Source: Thermococcus sp. (GTDB lineage: Archaea > Methanobacteriota_B > Thermococci > Thermococcales > Thermococcaceae). Taken from it: DNA of 18,314 nt. Below, piece after piece: positions 5,418 through 13,847 of the stretch (within the stretch, counting starts at the first letter, position 1; each line of letters opens with the position of its first letter). The notes under the pieces are model-generated. The model ran no database searches. It was not told where the DNA came from and saw only the letters and a list, made by a program, of their open reading frames with translations. A program made the position numbers and the translations under genes. The DNA lies in the NCBI GenBank assembly GCA_021160985.1, contig JAGHBN010000110.1, positions 1 to 18,314 on the forward strand. The letters are read 5' to 3'.

Positions 5418-7564
5418 TCGGACCCCACCAACCTGCGGAGGGCGTCCATGAACTCATCAAGACCCATCCAGATTATCCTCCCTCTCTCATCTATGAACTC
5501 GAAGCCCGGATAAAGGGACCGAAGATGCTCCCAGTTCCCGTAGAAGTACTCCTGGAAGAGGGGCAACACCTTGTGGTAGAAGACCATGTAGAGTGCCTGC
5601 CTTGGATCGTCTGCGGAGAGGATATCGAGAAAGTAACCGTGCCCTATAGTATAGTCTTTGCCCTTCTCCTGCTCGATGATGGAGTTTATCCTCGTCAGGA
5701 GGTGTTCTAAGTCTATCCCGTCTACGTGCATGTCTCTGAGCTTCTCCGGATCCGGAGAAAGTTCCACGAATGCGAATCTTCTCCTAAGTGCAATATCGAG
5801 CAGGGCTATGCTCCTGTCGGCCGAGTTCATAGTGGCAATGATGTATAGGTTCGGAGGCAGTGCGAAAAGCTCCCGCGAGTATGGAAGGGTCACTATGGCT
5901 TCGGTGGGAGCACCCAGCCTCTTATCGGGGTCAAGGAGGGTTATTAGCTCTCCCAGTATTCTGCTTATGTTGCCGCGGTTGATTTCGTCGATTATAATGT
6001 AGAACTCCCTCCTGGGAACGATTGGGGTTCTGTCTCCTGCCTGCCTCTTTTTCAGGAACTCCTGAACGGCCATTTTCATGTCCTCGTACCCTACGTTCTC
6101 CCCACCTCTCCGGAATTCGTTCGGTAGGGAATCGTATATTGCCCTCACAGCGAGGCGCTTAAACACACCATCGGAGACCGTGTATACGACTCTTCCCCCC
6201 TTTTCAATGGGCCTGAACCCCTCCACGAAATCCTCATAACTGTACGACTGGTGGAACGTGACAAACTCCGCGTTCTTGGCAGTTTTTAATGCCAGATGAG
6301 TCTTACCCGTGCCGGGTGGCCCGTATATGATGACCTGCTTGAACCTCCTGAGCAGGGGGGTCAGGAACGTCTCCCCCAGATCCTCGTCCAGGCCATCCTT
6401 TTGGTGTTCCTCATTAGGTGCTTCGGAAACGGTCTCCCCTGGCTTTAAATTATCGCTCTGCACCTTTGGCGTCTCAAGGCGATACAGGTAGTCAACCTCT
6501 CTGCGGAGGAAATAATAGAAGGTCCTGCCCGAGCTTTTGCCCCCACTCCTTCCGAAGTAAAGCGTTTCGCCGCCCAAAGAAATCCCTGCGAACTTAGGAT
6601 CAACGACACCGGGGACGTACCTCCCCAGAACCACCTCTCCCTGGAAATCTTCCGCCCCTATCTTTTTGGATGTGTTGATGACGTCAAAGGGTATGAACCC
6701 CGCCCTCAGGTTCCCCCTGTAAACACCTATTATGACAAAAAGCCCCCTGGAGGTGAACGAAAGGAACACCAGTTCCCCCGGCAACAGTGCCGTTTTTGTT
6801 CCTGCGGAGCTCACAACGTGAACCTCGTTCCCGCCTTTGGTGCCGAGGGCCGCTATAACGGAGCCGTCTTCTATCCATATGTCACCTATCTGCCTCCCTC
6901 CCCTGAGCACTGGACCGGACTTTGAGATGACCTCAATTCCATCCCAGAACTCCAGCGATGAGTAGTACGGAAACATCGGGACTGGGACTCTTGCCAGCTC
7001 CAGGCGCTGCTTTTGGTTCTCTCGAAATGTGTAAAGTAAGTACAGCGAGTCATCCGTGTCCTTCACGGAATGGATGTAAGCGAACCCGTCCTGCGGCGTT
7101 GGGATCTTGATAACCTCGACCTTCCCTGGCGCGAAGTACTCGACCTTGTAATCACAGAACACCACCAGCCTCTCGTGGGGGGTGAAGCTGACGTAAAGAG
7201 GCAGCCGGGTAAAAGTTACCTGTAACAGCTCAGATTCCGGATCGGCAGACTGAACTGGATATATCCTGACCTCACCTGTCCCGCACTTTGTAAAGACGGC
7301 TAGTTTTCTCTCACGGGGAAGCATTATCACCTCGTCTGTACAGGGCACGGGAATTCCCTTTTCCCATCCCTCAACGGGCTGTCCCGCCGCCCCAAAAACG
7401 TGGATGAACCTTGAATCGTCATCCAGTCTTACCAGAACCGCGATATACCTACCGTTGGGGAACAGCTTCATGTCTTCAATGGCGAAGCCAAAATCCCCAT
7501 ATTCAGTGTCCAAAAACCTGTTTATGGAATACATCGAGGTTTTCATCGGCACGGGCCTGATCAT
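5414..7564 (-). CDS. mcrB: McrB family AAA+ GTPase with a beta-propeller-like N-terminal domain
   Basis: Residue numbers count from the GTG at 7573; subtract 3 for the chosen ATG at 7564. That ATG is preceded by GGTGAT at a four-base spacing and gives 716 residues. The C-terminal half (about 400-719) is a McrB AAA+ motor: Walker A GPPGTGKT (418-425), HQSYSYEDFVEGFRP (441-455), Walker B IIIDEINRG (526-534), the McrB signature MNSADRS (582-588) and LRRRF (596-600). The first ~360 residues do not resemble known McrB DNA-reading modules. They contain about seven recurring beta units with a turn between hydrophobic strands (such as FPNGRYIAVLV, DSLYLLYTF, EDGSVIAALG), consistent with a seven-bladed propeller. 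An acidic linker (about 370-400) joins the halves. The motor call is firm; the fold of the N-terminus is inference. Confidence 0.88.
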   Translation of the reverse strand: MIRPVPMKTSMYSINRFLDTEYGDFGFAIEDMKLFPNGRYIAVLVRLDDDSRFIHVFGAAGQPVEGWEKGIPVPCTDEVIMLPRERKLAVFTKCGTGEVRIYPVQSADPESELLQVTFTRLPLYVSFTPHERLVVFCDYKVEYFAPGKVEVIKIPTPQDGFAYIHSVKDTDDSLYLLYTFRENQKQRLELARVPVPMFPYYSSLEFWDGIEVISKSGPVLRGGRQIGDIWIEDGSVIAALGTKGGNEVHVVSSAGTKTALLPGELVFLSFTSRGLFVIIGVYRGNLRAGFIPFDVINTSKKIGAEDFQGEVVLGRYVPGVVDPKFAGISLGGETLYFGRSGGKSSGRTFYYFLRREVDYLYRLETPKVQSDNLKPGETVSEAPNEEHQKDGLDEDLGETFLTPLLRRFKQVIIYGPPGTGKTHLALKTAKNAEFVTFHQSYSYEDFVEGFRPIEKGGRVVYTVSDGVFKRLAVRAIYDSLPNEFRRGGENVGYEDMKMAVQEFLKKRQAGDRTPIVPRREFYIIIDEINRGNISRILGELITLLDPDKRLGAPTEAIVTLPYSRELFALPPNLYIIATMNSADRSIALLDIALRRRFAFVELSPDPEKLRDMHVDGIDLEHLLTRINSIIEQEKGKDYTIGHGYFLDILSADDPRQALYMVFYHKVLPLFQEYFYGNWEHLRSLYPGFEFIDERGRIIWMGLDEFMDALRRLVGSE

Positions 7565-7597
7565 TACAATCACCGATGGGAATAAAGAGTAACGCTA

Positions 7598-7610
7598 CTT
7601 AAATATTTCC
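7598..7610 (-). promoter_or_regulatory. Promoter of mcrBC
   Basis: On the minus strand GGAAATATTTAAG forms a BRE/TATA element 34-46 bases before the mcrB ATG, predicting a start near 7578 and a very short leader. It shows that mcrBC is transcribed separately from the membrane-protein gene upstream. Confidence 0.55.
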
Positions 7611-7638
7611 CCCCGAGGACATGGCGGAATCGACGGGA

Positions 7639-8412
7639 TTACCTCAAAAAGGACATCAGCCTCTCGTAGCTCTCGCGGGCAAGTTTAACATCCGAGTCAT
7701 CCAGCCTGCCGGCGTACTTGGCCTTCTCGAATATCCTCGTGAGAGTGTCGAGGTCTTCGAGATCCGGAAAAATCTCCTTCAGCTTCTCTTCGTGCTCCCA
7801 GTGCGTCCAGCTCTTCTGATACGGGTAACCCTTGCTTATGAGACCTGCCACAACGTTCTTGTACATCTTTATGACCTTCTCCGGAGGAGTCCCATCTATG
7901 GAGTCGTAGGTCAGCTTCGGCTCGAACCTGATCCCGGGGACAGATCTCTGCCTTCTTTTAATCCTTTTAGCGGTTAGCACTATTATCAAGAACAGGAGGG
8001 GTGGAATTAGATAGACCCAGCCCGGAAACTGTTTCCAAACAACCACCAAGTCGCCGAATGTTACGTTGGGACGGAGCTTCTCAAGGAGCCCGTTAGCCCC
8101 TTCAACTTCTACAGGACTATCCACATCCCTGTGAAAGAAGATTAGATAGACCGCGACAATCAGGGCCAGAAATGTTATTGCGTATGCGAATATGTTTCTC
8201 TTTCTTCTCTTTGCTCTGTATACCTTAAGGCGACCTTCAATGGCCAGCTTGACGGCGTAACCAGCGACACCAAAGAAAAAGAGCGAAGAGAGGAAGAAGT
8301 ACCACTCTATGTTAAGGGTCGTGGTGCTCCTGCGGACAGTCGAGGACTGCATAAGGGAGAAGATAACCATAAGGATCAAGGCAACCAGGGAAACACTTCT
8401 TCTGTGGTTCAT
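7639..8412 (-). CDS. Four-TM membrane protein with C-terminal DUF4129-like domain
   Basis: The 257-residue protein has hydrophobic segments near residues 6-21, 36-57, 74-93 and 130-148, each flanked by basic residues. A soluble C-terminal domain (about 170-257) reads VIKMYKNVVAGLISKGYPYQ, then WTHWEHEEKL, LDTLTRIFEKAKYAGR and VKLARESYERL. This matches the DUF4129 pattern (a Y/F-G-x-P-R/K-x-xxTPxE-like segment, then LTxLFExARY), although the central TP is replaced. DUF4129 proteins usually accompany MoxR ATPases, DUF58 and transglutaminase-like proteins in poorly understood envelope clusters; none is here. The first ATG at 8412 was used, with only a weak ribosome binding site (GATGAAG). It is followed by mcrB on the same strand, but mcrB has its own promoter. 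Confidence 0.65.
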   Translation of the reverse strand: MNHRRSVSLVALILMVIFSLMQSSTVRRSTTTLNIEWYFFLSSLFFFGVAGYAVKLAIEGRLKVYRAKRRKRNIFAYAITFLALIVAVYLIFFHRDVDSPVEVEGANGLLEKLRPNVTFGDLVVVWKQFPGWVYLIPPLLFLIIVLTAKRIKRRQRSVPGIRFEPKLTYDSIDGTPPEKVIKMYKNVVAGLISKGYPYQKSWTHWEHEEKLKEIFPDLEDLDTLTRIFEKAKYAGRLDDSDVKLARESYERLMSFLR

Positions 8413-8629
8413 GCTTCATCATAGTGTATTAGGCATTGAATCTTAAACACTTTTTTCCATTCGGCACACATACGGGCTCAAGGGGGTTACTAACGTTTCC
8501 TCCAATCTTTGGTCGAGGGATCCCTCACGTTATATGCCTTTCATCCCTGAAAACTGCCACTCTTCATTCAAGGGAAAAGTGCGCCTTCACAGCGCCGTGA
8601 GGATTGAAAACAGTGACCCAGGATCGAGT
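8413..8629. other. Intergenic region between the DUF1699 operon end and the DUF4129-like gene
   Basis: No gene is supported in these 217 bases. A TATA-like element (minus strand GTGTTTAAGA, 8441-8450) can serve the DUF4129-like gene. A perfect 12-base palindrome GAGGGATCCCTC lies at 8515-8526. Short T tracts on the minus strand (CTGTTTTCA near 8605-8613 and CACTTTTCC near 8574-8582) may terminate the long upstream operon. Confidence 0.4.
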
Positions 8630-9046
8630 TCAGGTGCCCCCACGGCTTGGCTTCATCCCGGTCTGCTCCATGATGTAATAGACCGTCCTCAGGGGAATCC
8701 CCGTGCGGGCGCTAACTTCCTTCGCCGGCACTCCCTTCATCAAGAGGCTCTGGACCTCACGAATGGTCCGCTCATCGTACTTCCGCGGCCTTCCGCGGGG
8801 GTAGCTCTCGGGAACGAGTTCTATCCCTATCTGGGAGAGCGCATCAATAACCTTCTTGGATACTTTGGGGTAGAGGCTCGGGGGGCAGGAAATTCTACGC
8901 ACGTTTGGCGCGCGCTCGAGTATCCTGACGAGTATCTCCTTTGAGGGGCGGAGGTTGATGTAGACCTCCGTGACATCTTCGTTCAGGGCCTCGTTGAGCT
9001 TTGCTATCAGCTCGGTGTTGTTGCGCGCTTTTACCTCAACCCTCAT
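8630..9046 (-). CDS. DUF1699 family protein with AT-hook-like motif and C-terminal HTH
   Basis: The 138-residue protein has an N-terminal alpha/beta domain (MRVEVKARNNTELIAKLNEA, then EVYINLRPSKEILVRILERA) typical of DUF1699, a family found in Thermococcales and other euryarchaea. A PRGRPRKYDERT segment (83-94) resembles an AT-hook. It leads into a resolvase-type helix-turn-helix, with VPAKEVSARTGIPLRTVYYI (106-125) as its core. DNA binding, probably regulatory, is therefore likely. I chose the ATG at 9046 because GGGGTGAT lies three bases upstream; the frame remains open further upstream but only over the DUF530 gene. It starts five bases after the DUF530 stop and is the last gene of the Top6 operon. 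The target is unknown. Confidence 0.75.
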   Translation of the reverse strand: MRVEVKARNNTELIAKLNEALNEDVTEVYINLRPSKEILVRILERAPNVRRISCPPSLYPKVSKKVIDALSQIGIELVPESYPRGRPRKYDERTIREVQSLLMKGVPAKEVSARTGIPLRTVYYIMEQTGMKPSRGGT

Positions 9047-9050
9047 CACA

Positions 9051-10298
9051 TCACCCCTGGAGGAGTGCGAGGAACTGTTTGGCCCTGTCGCTCTTGGGCA
9101 TGAACTTCTCAAACTTGCTTGTGTCAGCAAAGAGCTTCTTGTGCAGGCCCGAAATCACGAACTTCTTTATGGCCTCGGCGAGTTCGTTGGAGTCAATTCC
9201 AAGAAGCTCCGCGACCCTGTCCTCACTGTACTCGCTCATCCCGTAGAGGAGCACTCCTCCGAGAAGGTGGTTGGGGATGTTGGCGATGTCCCTCCTGTTG
9301 CCGGAGATGGCCCTTTCCATCTCACACTTCCGTATGATGAACATGCTGCCGTACCCTGTCTTAAAGTTGGGTTCGTCCATAAAGGGCAGGTCAAATATTG
9401 AATAGTGGCAGTCAATGCAGAGCTTTATGTTCGGGTACAGGCCCAGGCTCTCCCTCTCTGTCTCAGAGGTAAGGAAGTAGTAACGGAACAGGTCGAGGCC
9501 CAGCTTCTCGGCCCCGTGCTCCGGATCGAGGGTGGCGTAGGCCAGAGCAAGGTTGTCCACGGTGTAGTGGTTGTTTATGAGAACCCCCCTCGTCTTTACG
9601 AAGCTCAGAACGCGCCAGCGGAGTCTCTTCCCGAACCTCTTCCTGAGTTCGCCCTCAATGTCGGAATCAGCGGGGAGGTCTATCCGCGTCTTCTTGAGCC
9701 TGTTGCCCTCCCAGTACTCCACTTCAATCCTCATACCGCGCGTCCTCACGATTCCCTTCTCCCGCAGCTTGCCCTTTATGAACTTGAACGACTCCCTGAC
9801 CTCAATGCTTTCTCTCGCGAGCAGGCGGAGGACGTCGCCTGAATACGCCAGGTGGGGCAGAACTTCAACCCGCCCGATCTGGACCGGGTTGGGGACGGCC
9901 CTGACCTGCTCGACGTTCTCCTTCGTGAGCTCGTTTAGACTCACCAGCTTCTTACCCATAAAGAAGGTGTAGTTGGCGGAAATCAGTGCGAGGGCCATCT
10001 TGTGGGCAGTTATAGCTGAATGCAGCCTCTCAAGGGCAAGGACTCTGTTGCGCTTTTTCTTGTAAATCCACTGGAGGTGGGGATCGCGGTCTTTCTTGCT
10101 GACGCCGGTGAGAGACGGGGCGGTCTCACCAACACGCCTTGAGAGCTCTTCTTCAAGCTCCTGAAGTAGGGAAAGGCTCTCTTTCAAACGGTAAGAAATG
10201 GAAGGAACGTCGAAACTCTCAAATAACCCTGCCAGGTCTATCCCAATATCGTCAAGTATCTTGTTAACCTGCGCCACTAACTCTTCGGTCGTGGTCAT
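9051..10298 (-). CDS. DUF530 family protein, function unknown
   Basis: The 415-residue protein belongs to DUF530, a family of unknown function conserved in Thermococcales and methanogens. It starts with a helical region containing heptad-like segments (about 35-55 and 85-105). The centre is mixed alpha/beta, with basic stretches (KGKLREKGIVRTRGMRIEVE, 175-194). A Cys/His cluster (C294, C297, H298 in LCIDCHYSIF, with C325 in RKCEME) could bind zinc. The C-terminal 70 residues are helical and include a helix-turn-helix-like YSEDRVAELLGIDSNELAEA. It overlaps top6A by four bases (ATGA) and precedes the DUF1699 gene, so a role connected with topoisomerase VI or chromosome maintenance is plausible. 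That is inference from position only. Confidence 0.75.
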   Translation of the reverse strand: MTTTEELVAQVNKILDDIGIDLAGLFESFDVPSISYRLKESLSLLQELEEELSRRVGETAPSLTGVSKKDRDPHLQWIYKKKRNRVLALERLHSAITAHKMALALISANYTFFMGKKLVSLNELTKENVEQVRAVPNPVQIGRVEVLPHLAYSGDVLRLLARESIEVRESFKFIKGKLREKGIVRTRGMRIEVEYWEGNRLKKTRIDLPADSDIEGELRKRFGKRLRWRVLSFVKTRGVLINNHYTVDNLALAYATLDPEHGAEKLGLDLFRYYFLTSETERESLGLYPNIKLCIDCHYSIFDLPFMDEPNFKTGYGSMFIIRKCEMERAISGNRRDIANIPNHLLGGVLLYGMSEYSEDRVAELLGIDSNELAEAIKKFVISGLHKKLFADTSKFEKFMPKSDRAKQFLALLQG

Positions 10299-11455
10299 GG
10301 CAGCAGATCACCGTTGTTTATCTTTTCCGGCAGGTACTCCTTGGCGACGAACTCAAGGGATTTGTTGGCAAGGGCCTGCTGCTCAATCCTCACTCCCATC
10401 TCCAGGGCCATCTTAAGCTGCCTCTGCCACTCCTTGTGCTGGAACCACGGGTACTCCATCTCCTCCAGGATTCTCTTGTAATCCCCGGACGGACCGCCCT
10501 TCTTGTTGGGCGGTATCCCCTTGAGCTTCTCGGTGACGTTCTCGAGTCCATAGCGCTTTATGTCGTCCATGGTCATTCCCACAAACTTTGCCTCGGGGGT
10601 GGCCAGCTTGTCGCTGAGGTAGGCCAAGTTAATTGAACCCTGCTTTATGGTGGAGTAGATGTACCAACCGTAGGGGTCACCATCGGTGAAGACGATGATC
10701 GGCAGCCCTTCTTCATAGTGCAGCCTGTGGATGAGCCTTCTCACGCCACGCGAGGCCTGTCCCTGGGTGGCAACTATGAGGGCATTTTCCTTCTGGGCAT
10801 ATTTTTCTTCAATAAGCCTGTCCGCCATAGCGGCAGTCTCGACGACGAGCACATAGTCGACGTTTATCTCGGGGAACTGGAGGTGCTCCACCGTTCCAGG
10901 GACGGCCCAACCACCCCTACCGAGCTTCGAGGTGTTGAACTCGTCCTCGCCGTCGCGGATAACTATGTCGCCGTAGATGTACCCGCGCCTGTCCGCCGTA
11001 AGGTGCATCTCCTCACGCAGGACGCCCAGCATTCTCTCGAGGTCCTCGATGATGGGATCGCTCTCGCGCTGGTCTTCGAAGGTGTTCTCCCTGGTGCCAG
11101 GAATCGTGTGTTTGTTGGCGTAGTAGGCCTCACGAAGGCTCGCGTGCTTGTTCTCGCTGACTAAACGCTTAACGTAGGCCATGATTATGAGCGTCTGCAT
11201 GAACTTCCTCGCGTGGGCAACGTTGAGGAAGTACCTCCTCGAGAGCTTGTCGCCCATCCTTATGACGCGCTTTTTCTTATCAAAGTAGACGTTGCTCAGT
11301 CCGCGCATCGGGATGTCGAAGTAGGGGTTCTTGCCCTGCTTTATGTCCTCAAGGACGCGCCTTCCGTACTCCTCGAGCTTCGCCAGTACCTTCTGGGGGT
11401 CATATGAGAAGTGCTCCTTGGGCTTCTCGCGCTTTATTGTCTTGCGTTTAGGCAT
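10295..11455 (-). CDS. top6A: DNA topoisomerase VI subunit A (Spo11-like)
   Basis: The 386-residue protein is a full-length Top6A, the DNA-cleaving subunit of the type IIB topoisomerase that relaxes and decatenates DNA with ATP. The winged-helix/CAP part carries the catalytic tyrosine in SLREAYYANK (106-115; Y112 by analogy with the Spo11 motif, with Y111 beside it). The Toprim domain has its acidic Mg2+ residues in VVETAAM (E206) and FTDGDPYGWYI (D258, D260). The ATG at 11455 lies within the end of top6B (8-base overlap), as expected for the coexpressed A2B2 enzyme. The frame overlaps the DUF530 gene by four bases at its end. No residues of the active site are missing. Confidence 0.97.
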   Translation of the reverse strand: MPKRKTIKREKPKEHFSYDPQKVLAKLEEYGRRVLEDIKQGKNPYFDIPMRGLSNVYFDKKKRVIRMGDKLSRRYFLNVAHARKFMQTLIIMAYVKRLVSENKHASLREAYYANKHTIPGTRENTFEDQRESDPIIEDLERMLGVLREEMHLTADRRGYIYGDIVIRDGEDEFNTSKLGRGGWAVPGTVEHLQFPEINVDYVLVVETAAMADRLIEEKYAQKENALIVATQGQASRGVRRLIHRLHYEEGLPIIVFTDGDPYGWYIYSTIKQGSINLAYLSDKLATPEAKFVGMTMDDIKRYGLENVTEKLKGIPPNKKGGPSGDYKRILEEMEYPWFQHKEWQRQLKMALEMGVRIEQQALANKSLEFVAKEYLPEKINNGDLLP

Positions 11456-13142
11456 TCTCGCTCACCTCCTCTGGGACAGGTTCCTCAATATTAGCGAAAC
11501 GAGACTCTATGAAATCGATGAAGTACTTGGCGACCTCATCCTCGGGGACTCCCACGAGTATGTGAAGCGCCCTTGCTATCTCGGGCACGTATTTCTGGAA
11601 GGTCTTCTTCCTCTTCACCTGCGAGAGGCGCCTGTGTTTTCCGCTCAGGTACGTCTGGAGCCTCCTCGCAGCATCCATTATGGCCAGGCGAATTTCGTTG
11701 TAGATGTCGTCGTCGTTGGCAATGCTCTGCTTTCCTGTGCCGGTGTATGGCACGTGAACGCTGATGACGTTTATCATCAGGACCAGGGGCGTTCTTTCAG
11801 GGTCGTCGACACGGTAGCGCTTCCAGTCTATGGAGCGTGCCGCCAGCGTTGTAACACACGAACCGGCATCGAAGAGGAGCGGAACGCGGTTCGCATAGCG
11901 GAGAAGCTCAAATCCGCTCGGAATCTCGCCGCCGTAGGCCAGACCGACCTCTACCTGGAAGGGAATTCCACCGGAGTAGACCTTCGGGGGTCTCGTTACC
12001 GCGGTGACAAACTCGGGCTTCAGGATTCCTGTAAGGCCCTTCTCTATGTTCTCCTCACCTATGGGCCTCAGCCCGTGTGTCGGCGGGGCCATGAACTTCA
12101 TGTACTTGAAGGCCTCGACTATCTCCTCCGCCTCATGCCAACTGAGCTTCTCGGGTGGCTTTTCCATCATCCTGGCGACCTGCTTAACGACCTTCGTGTA
12201 GCCCCTGAAGGAGCGCAGAACTGAGTCAACTTCCCCGTTCATAAGACGCTCGTAGAGCTGTTCCTGAACGTTCTTGTCCTTTTCGGTTTTTATGAGCCTC
12301 AGAGCCGCTATGTACTTCACGAGTTCATCAACTTTCTTCTCGCTTATCCTCGAGAACTCCCCTATCAGGAAGCGCTTTACTGTGTTCTTCCTCGTCTTCT
12401 TTGCCATCCTGTAAACGTCATCAGTGAGGACACCCATGGGGTGGGGCTTCATTTCGACAGGGGGCTCCGGCACTTCCTCGCTCGACCGCGGGAAGATTAT
12501 GAGCTTCCCATCGGGCTCGATGAGTTCTATCTGGGCGTGTGGATTGGCTATAGCCGTCAGCTTGAGATACCAGTAAACACCCTGCTTCGAACGGATGTAG
12601 CGTACGTTCTTGACCTCAAGCTCTATCCTCGTCCCGCGCCAGCCGTTCGGGTTCGGGTGCTTTTCCTTCTTGACTATCTTACCCTCGTTCCTGTCAACGT
12701 CGATCTTGACCCATGCTTCGATTATATCGCCGCCGGTGGAGGTGATTACGCGCGTCGCCTTGCCGCTCGTCACCTGGGCAAACATTACCGCACCGGATAT
12801 ACCAATACCCTGCTGACCCCTGCTCTGTATGTTCCTGTGGGCTTTGGTTCCGGCGAGCATCTTACCAAAAACGTGGGTTATGTACTTCTCCGGAATTCCC
12901 GGCCCGTTGTCCTCAACTATGACCTTGTAGTGTTCCTTCCCCAGCTCCTCTATCTCAACACGGATGTACGGCGGAATTCCTGCCTCCTCGCAGGCGTCAA
13001 GGGAATTCGTCACGGCTTCGTGGACCACCGTCGTCAGGGAACGTATCTTCCCCGTGTAGCCGAGCATTGCTGCGTTTCGCCTGAAGAACTCGCTGACGCT
13101 CTGAATCTTAAACTCCTTAAAAAGCTGATTGGCCTCGGCCAT
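11448..13142 (-). CDS. top6B: DNA topoisomerase VI subunit B (GHKL ATPase)
   Basis: The 564-residue protein is a full-length Top6B. Its N-terminal GHKL ATPase has all the Bergerat motifs: VVHEAVTNSLDA (39-50, with E42 and N46), VEDNGPGIP (76-84) and RGQQGIGISGA (108-118). An H2TH insert and a transducer domain follow; the transducer includes PYTGTGKQSIAND, whose lysine contacts ATP. ATP-driven dimerisation of this subunit gates strand passage through Top6A. I chose the ATG at 13142 because GGGAGG lies seven bases upstream; two earlier in-frame ATGs overlap that site. The gene starts two bases after the KH-protein stop and overlaps top6A by eight bases. Confidence 0.97.
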   Translation of the reverse strand: MAEANQLFKEFKIQSVSEFFRRNAAMLGYTGKIRSLTTVVHEAVTNSLDACEEAGIPPYIRVEIEELGKEHYKVIVEDNGPGIPEKYITHVFGKMLAGTKAHRNIQSRGQQGIGISGAVMFAQVTSGKATRVITSTGGDIIEAWVKIDVDRNEGKIVKKEKHPNPNGWRGTRIELEVKNVRYIRSKQGVYWYLKLTAIANPHAQIELIEPDGKLIIFPRSSEEVPEPPVEMKPHPMGVLTDDVYRMAKKTRKNTVKRFLIGEFSRISEKKVDELVKYIAALRLIKTEKDKNVQEQLYERLMNGEVDSVLRSFRGYTKVVKQVARMMEKPPEKLSWHEAEEIVEAFKYMKFMAPPTHGLRPIGEENIEKGLTGILKPEFVTAVTRPPKVYSGGIPFQVEVGLAYGGEIPSGFELLRYANRVPLLFDAGSCVTTLAARSIDWKRYRVDDPERTPLVLMINVISVHVPYTGTGKQSIANDDDIYNEIRLAIMDAARRLQTYLSGKHRRLSQVKRKKTFQKYVPEIARALHILVGVPEDEVAKYFIDFIESRFANIEEPVPEEVSENA

Positions 13143-13144
13143 CT

Positions 13145-13843
13145 TCATTCCTCCCATTCATCACCGGTTTCTCCGCCAAGGGCCTCGTAATACGTGGTGC
13201 TTTCGAGTTCGAGATCTTTCTTACGCCTCTCAAGGTACCTGTAAACGACCCCATGAGGCGAGCCCTTGGCAAGCTTCTCAACCGCAGTCTTGGCAACCTC
13301 AACCTGTATGGGGTTCCCTATTATTGCCACCGTCTTTCCGTAAACGCTTATATCTGCACCGCTCATCTCCTCGATGATCTCCCTCGTGCGTCCCTTCCTT
13401 CCGATTATCCGCCCCCTAACGCGGGGGAGTGCATTCTTGTCGTTGCCTATGATGACGTCGGTCAGATTGAGGATCTCAAGGGTTTCTCCCTCGTTGAAAA
13501 GCCTGAATGCCCTTTCCGGAGAGAAACCCCTCCCTATAGCCATTATAACGTCCCTGGCCTTCCAGACTGCGAGTGGGTCGTCCGTCTCCTTCGTGGCGGT
13601 GATGAAAACCTCGCCGGTCTCGCTGTCGATCTCTATCTTCGTCTTGGTTCTCTTTTCTATCTCCCTCTTGGTCCGCCCCTTCTTCCCGATCACTACCGCC
13701 ACTCTCTCCTTGGGAATCCTAACGAACTCCTCCTGCTCCCCCTCTGCAAAGTACGTTATCTCCCCCTCCGGCTCTTCCTCGAGGGGTCTTCCATCCTTAT
13801 CAACGCGTTCGTACTTCTTCAGCAGTCTCTCAAACTCGTCCAT
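13145..13843 (-). CDS. Dim2/Pno1-like KH-domain RNA-binding protein
   Basis: The protein of about 232 residues has two KH domains with intact G-x-x-G loops: KH1 about 40-105 (VIGKKGRT, 51-58) and KH2 about 125-195 (IIGRKGRT, 146-153). An acidic N-terminus and a charged C-terminal tail (YLERRKKD) flank them. This is the architecture of archaeal Dim2p/Krr1-like proteins, which bind the 3' end region of small-subunit rRNA and contact aIF2-alpha. The neighbours aIF1A and Rio1 fit a role in 30S maturation or initiation. Two adjacent ATGs (13846 and 13843) follow GAGGTGAG; I used the second for spacing, and the difference is one residue. The frame lies immediately behind rio1 and ends two bases before top6B. 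Confidence 0.88.
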   Translation of the reverse strand: MDEFERLLKKYERVDKDGRPLEEEPEGEITYFAEGEQEEFVRIPKERVAVVIGKKGRTKREIEKRTKTKIEIDSETGEVFITATKETDDPLAVWKARDVIMAIGRGFSPERAFRLFNEGETLEILNLTDVIIGNDKNALPRVRGRIIGRKGRTREIIEEMSGADISVYGKTVAIIGNPIQVEVAKTAVEKLAKGSPHGVVYRYLERRKKDLELESTTYYEALGGETGDEWEE

Positions 13844-13847
13844 CATC

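Noticed and set aside
8597..8612. GATTGAAAA resembling the end of an archaeal CRISPR repeat
   Set aside because: It occurs once, with no second copy at a regular interval nearby and no cas genes.
11331..12224. Long plus-strand open frame opposite top6B/top6A
   Set aside because: It is the antisense shadow of two clearly conserved genes, has no ribosome binding site, and its translation shows no domain.
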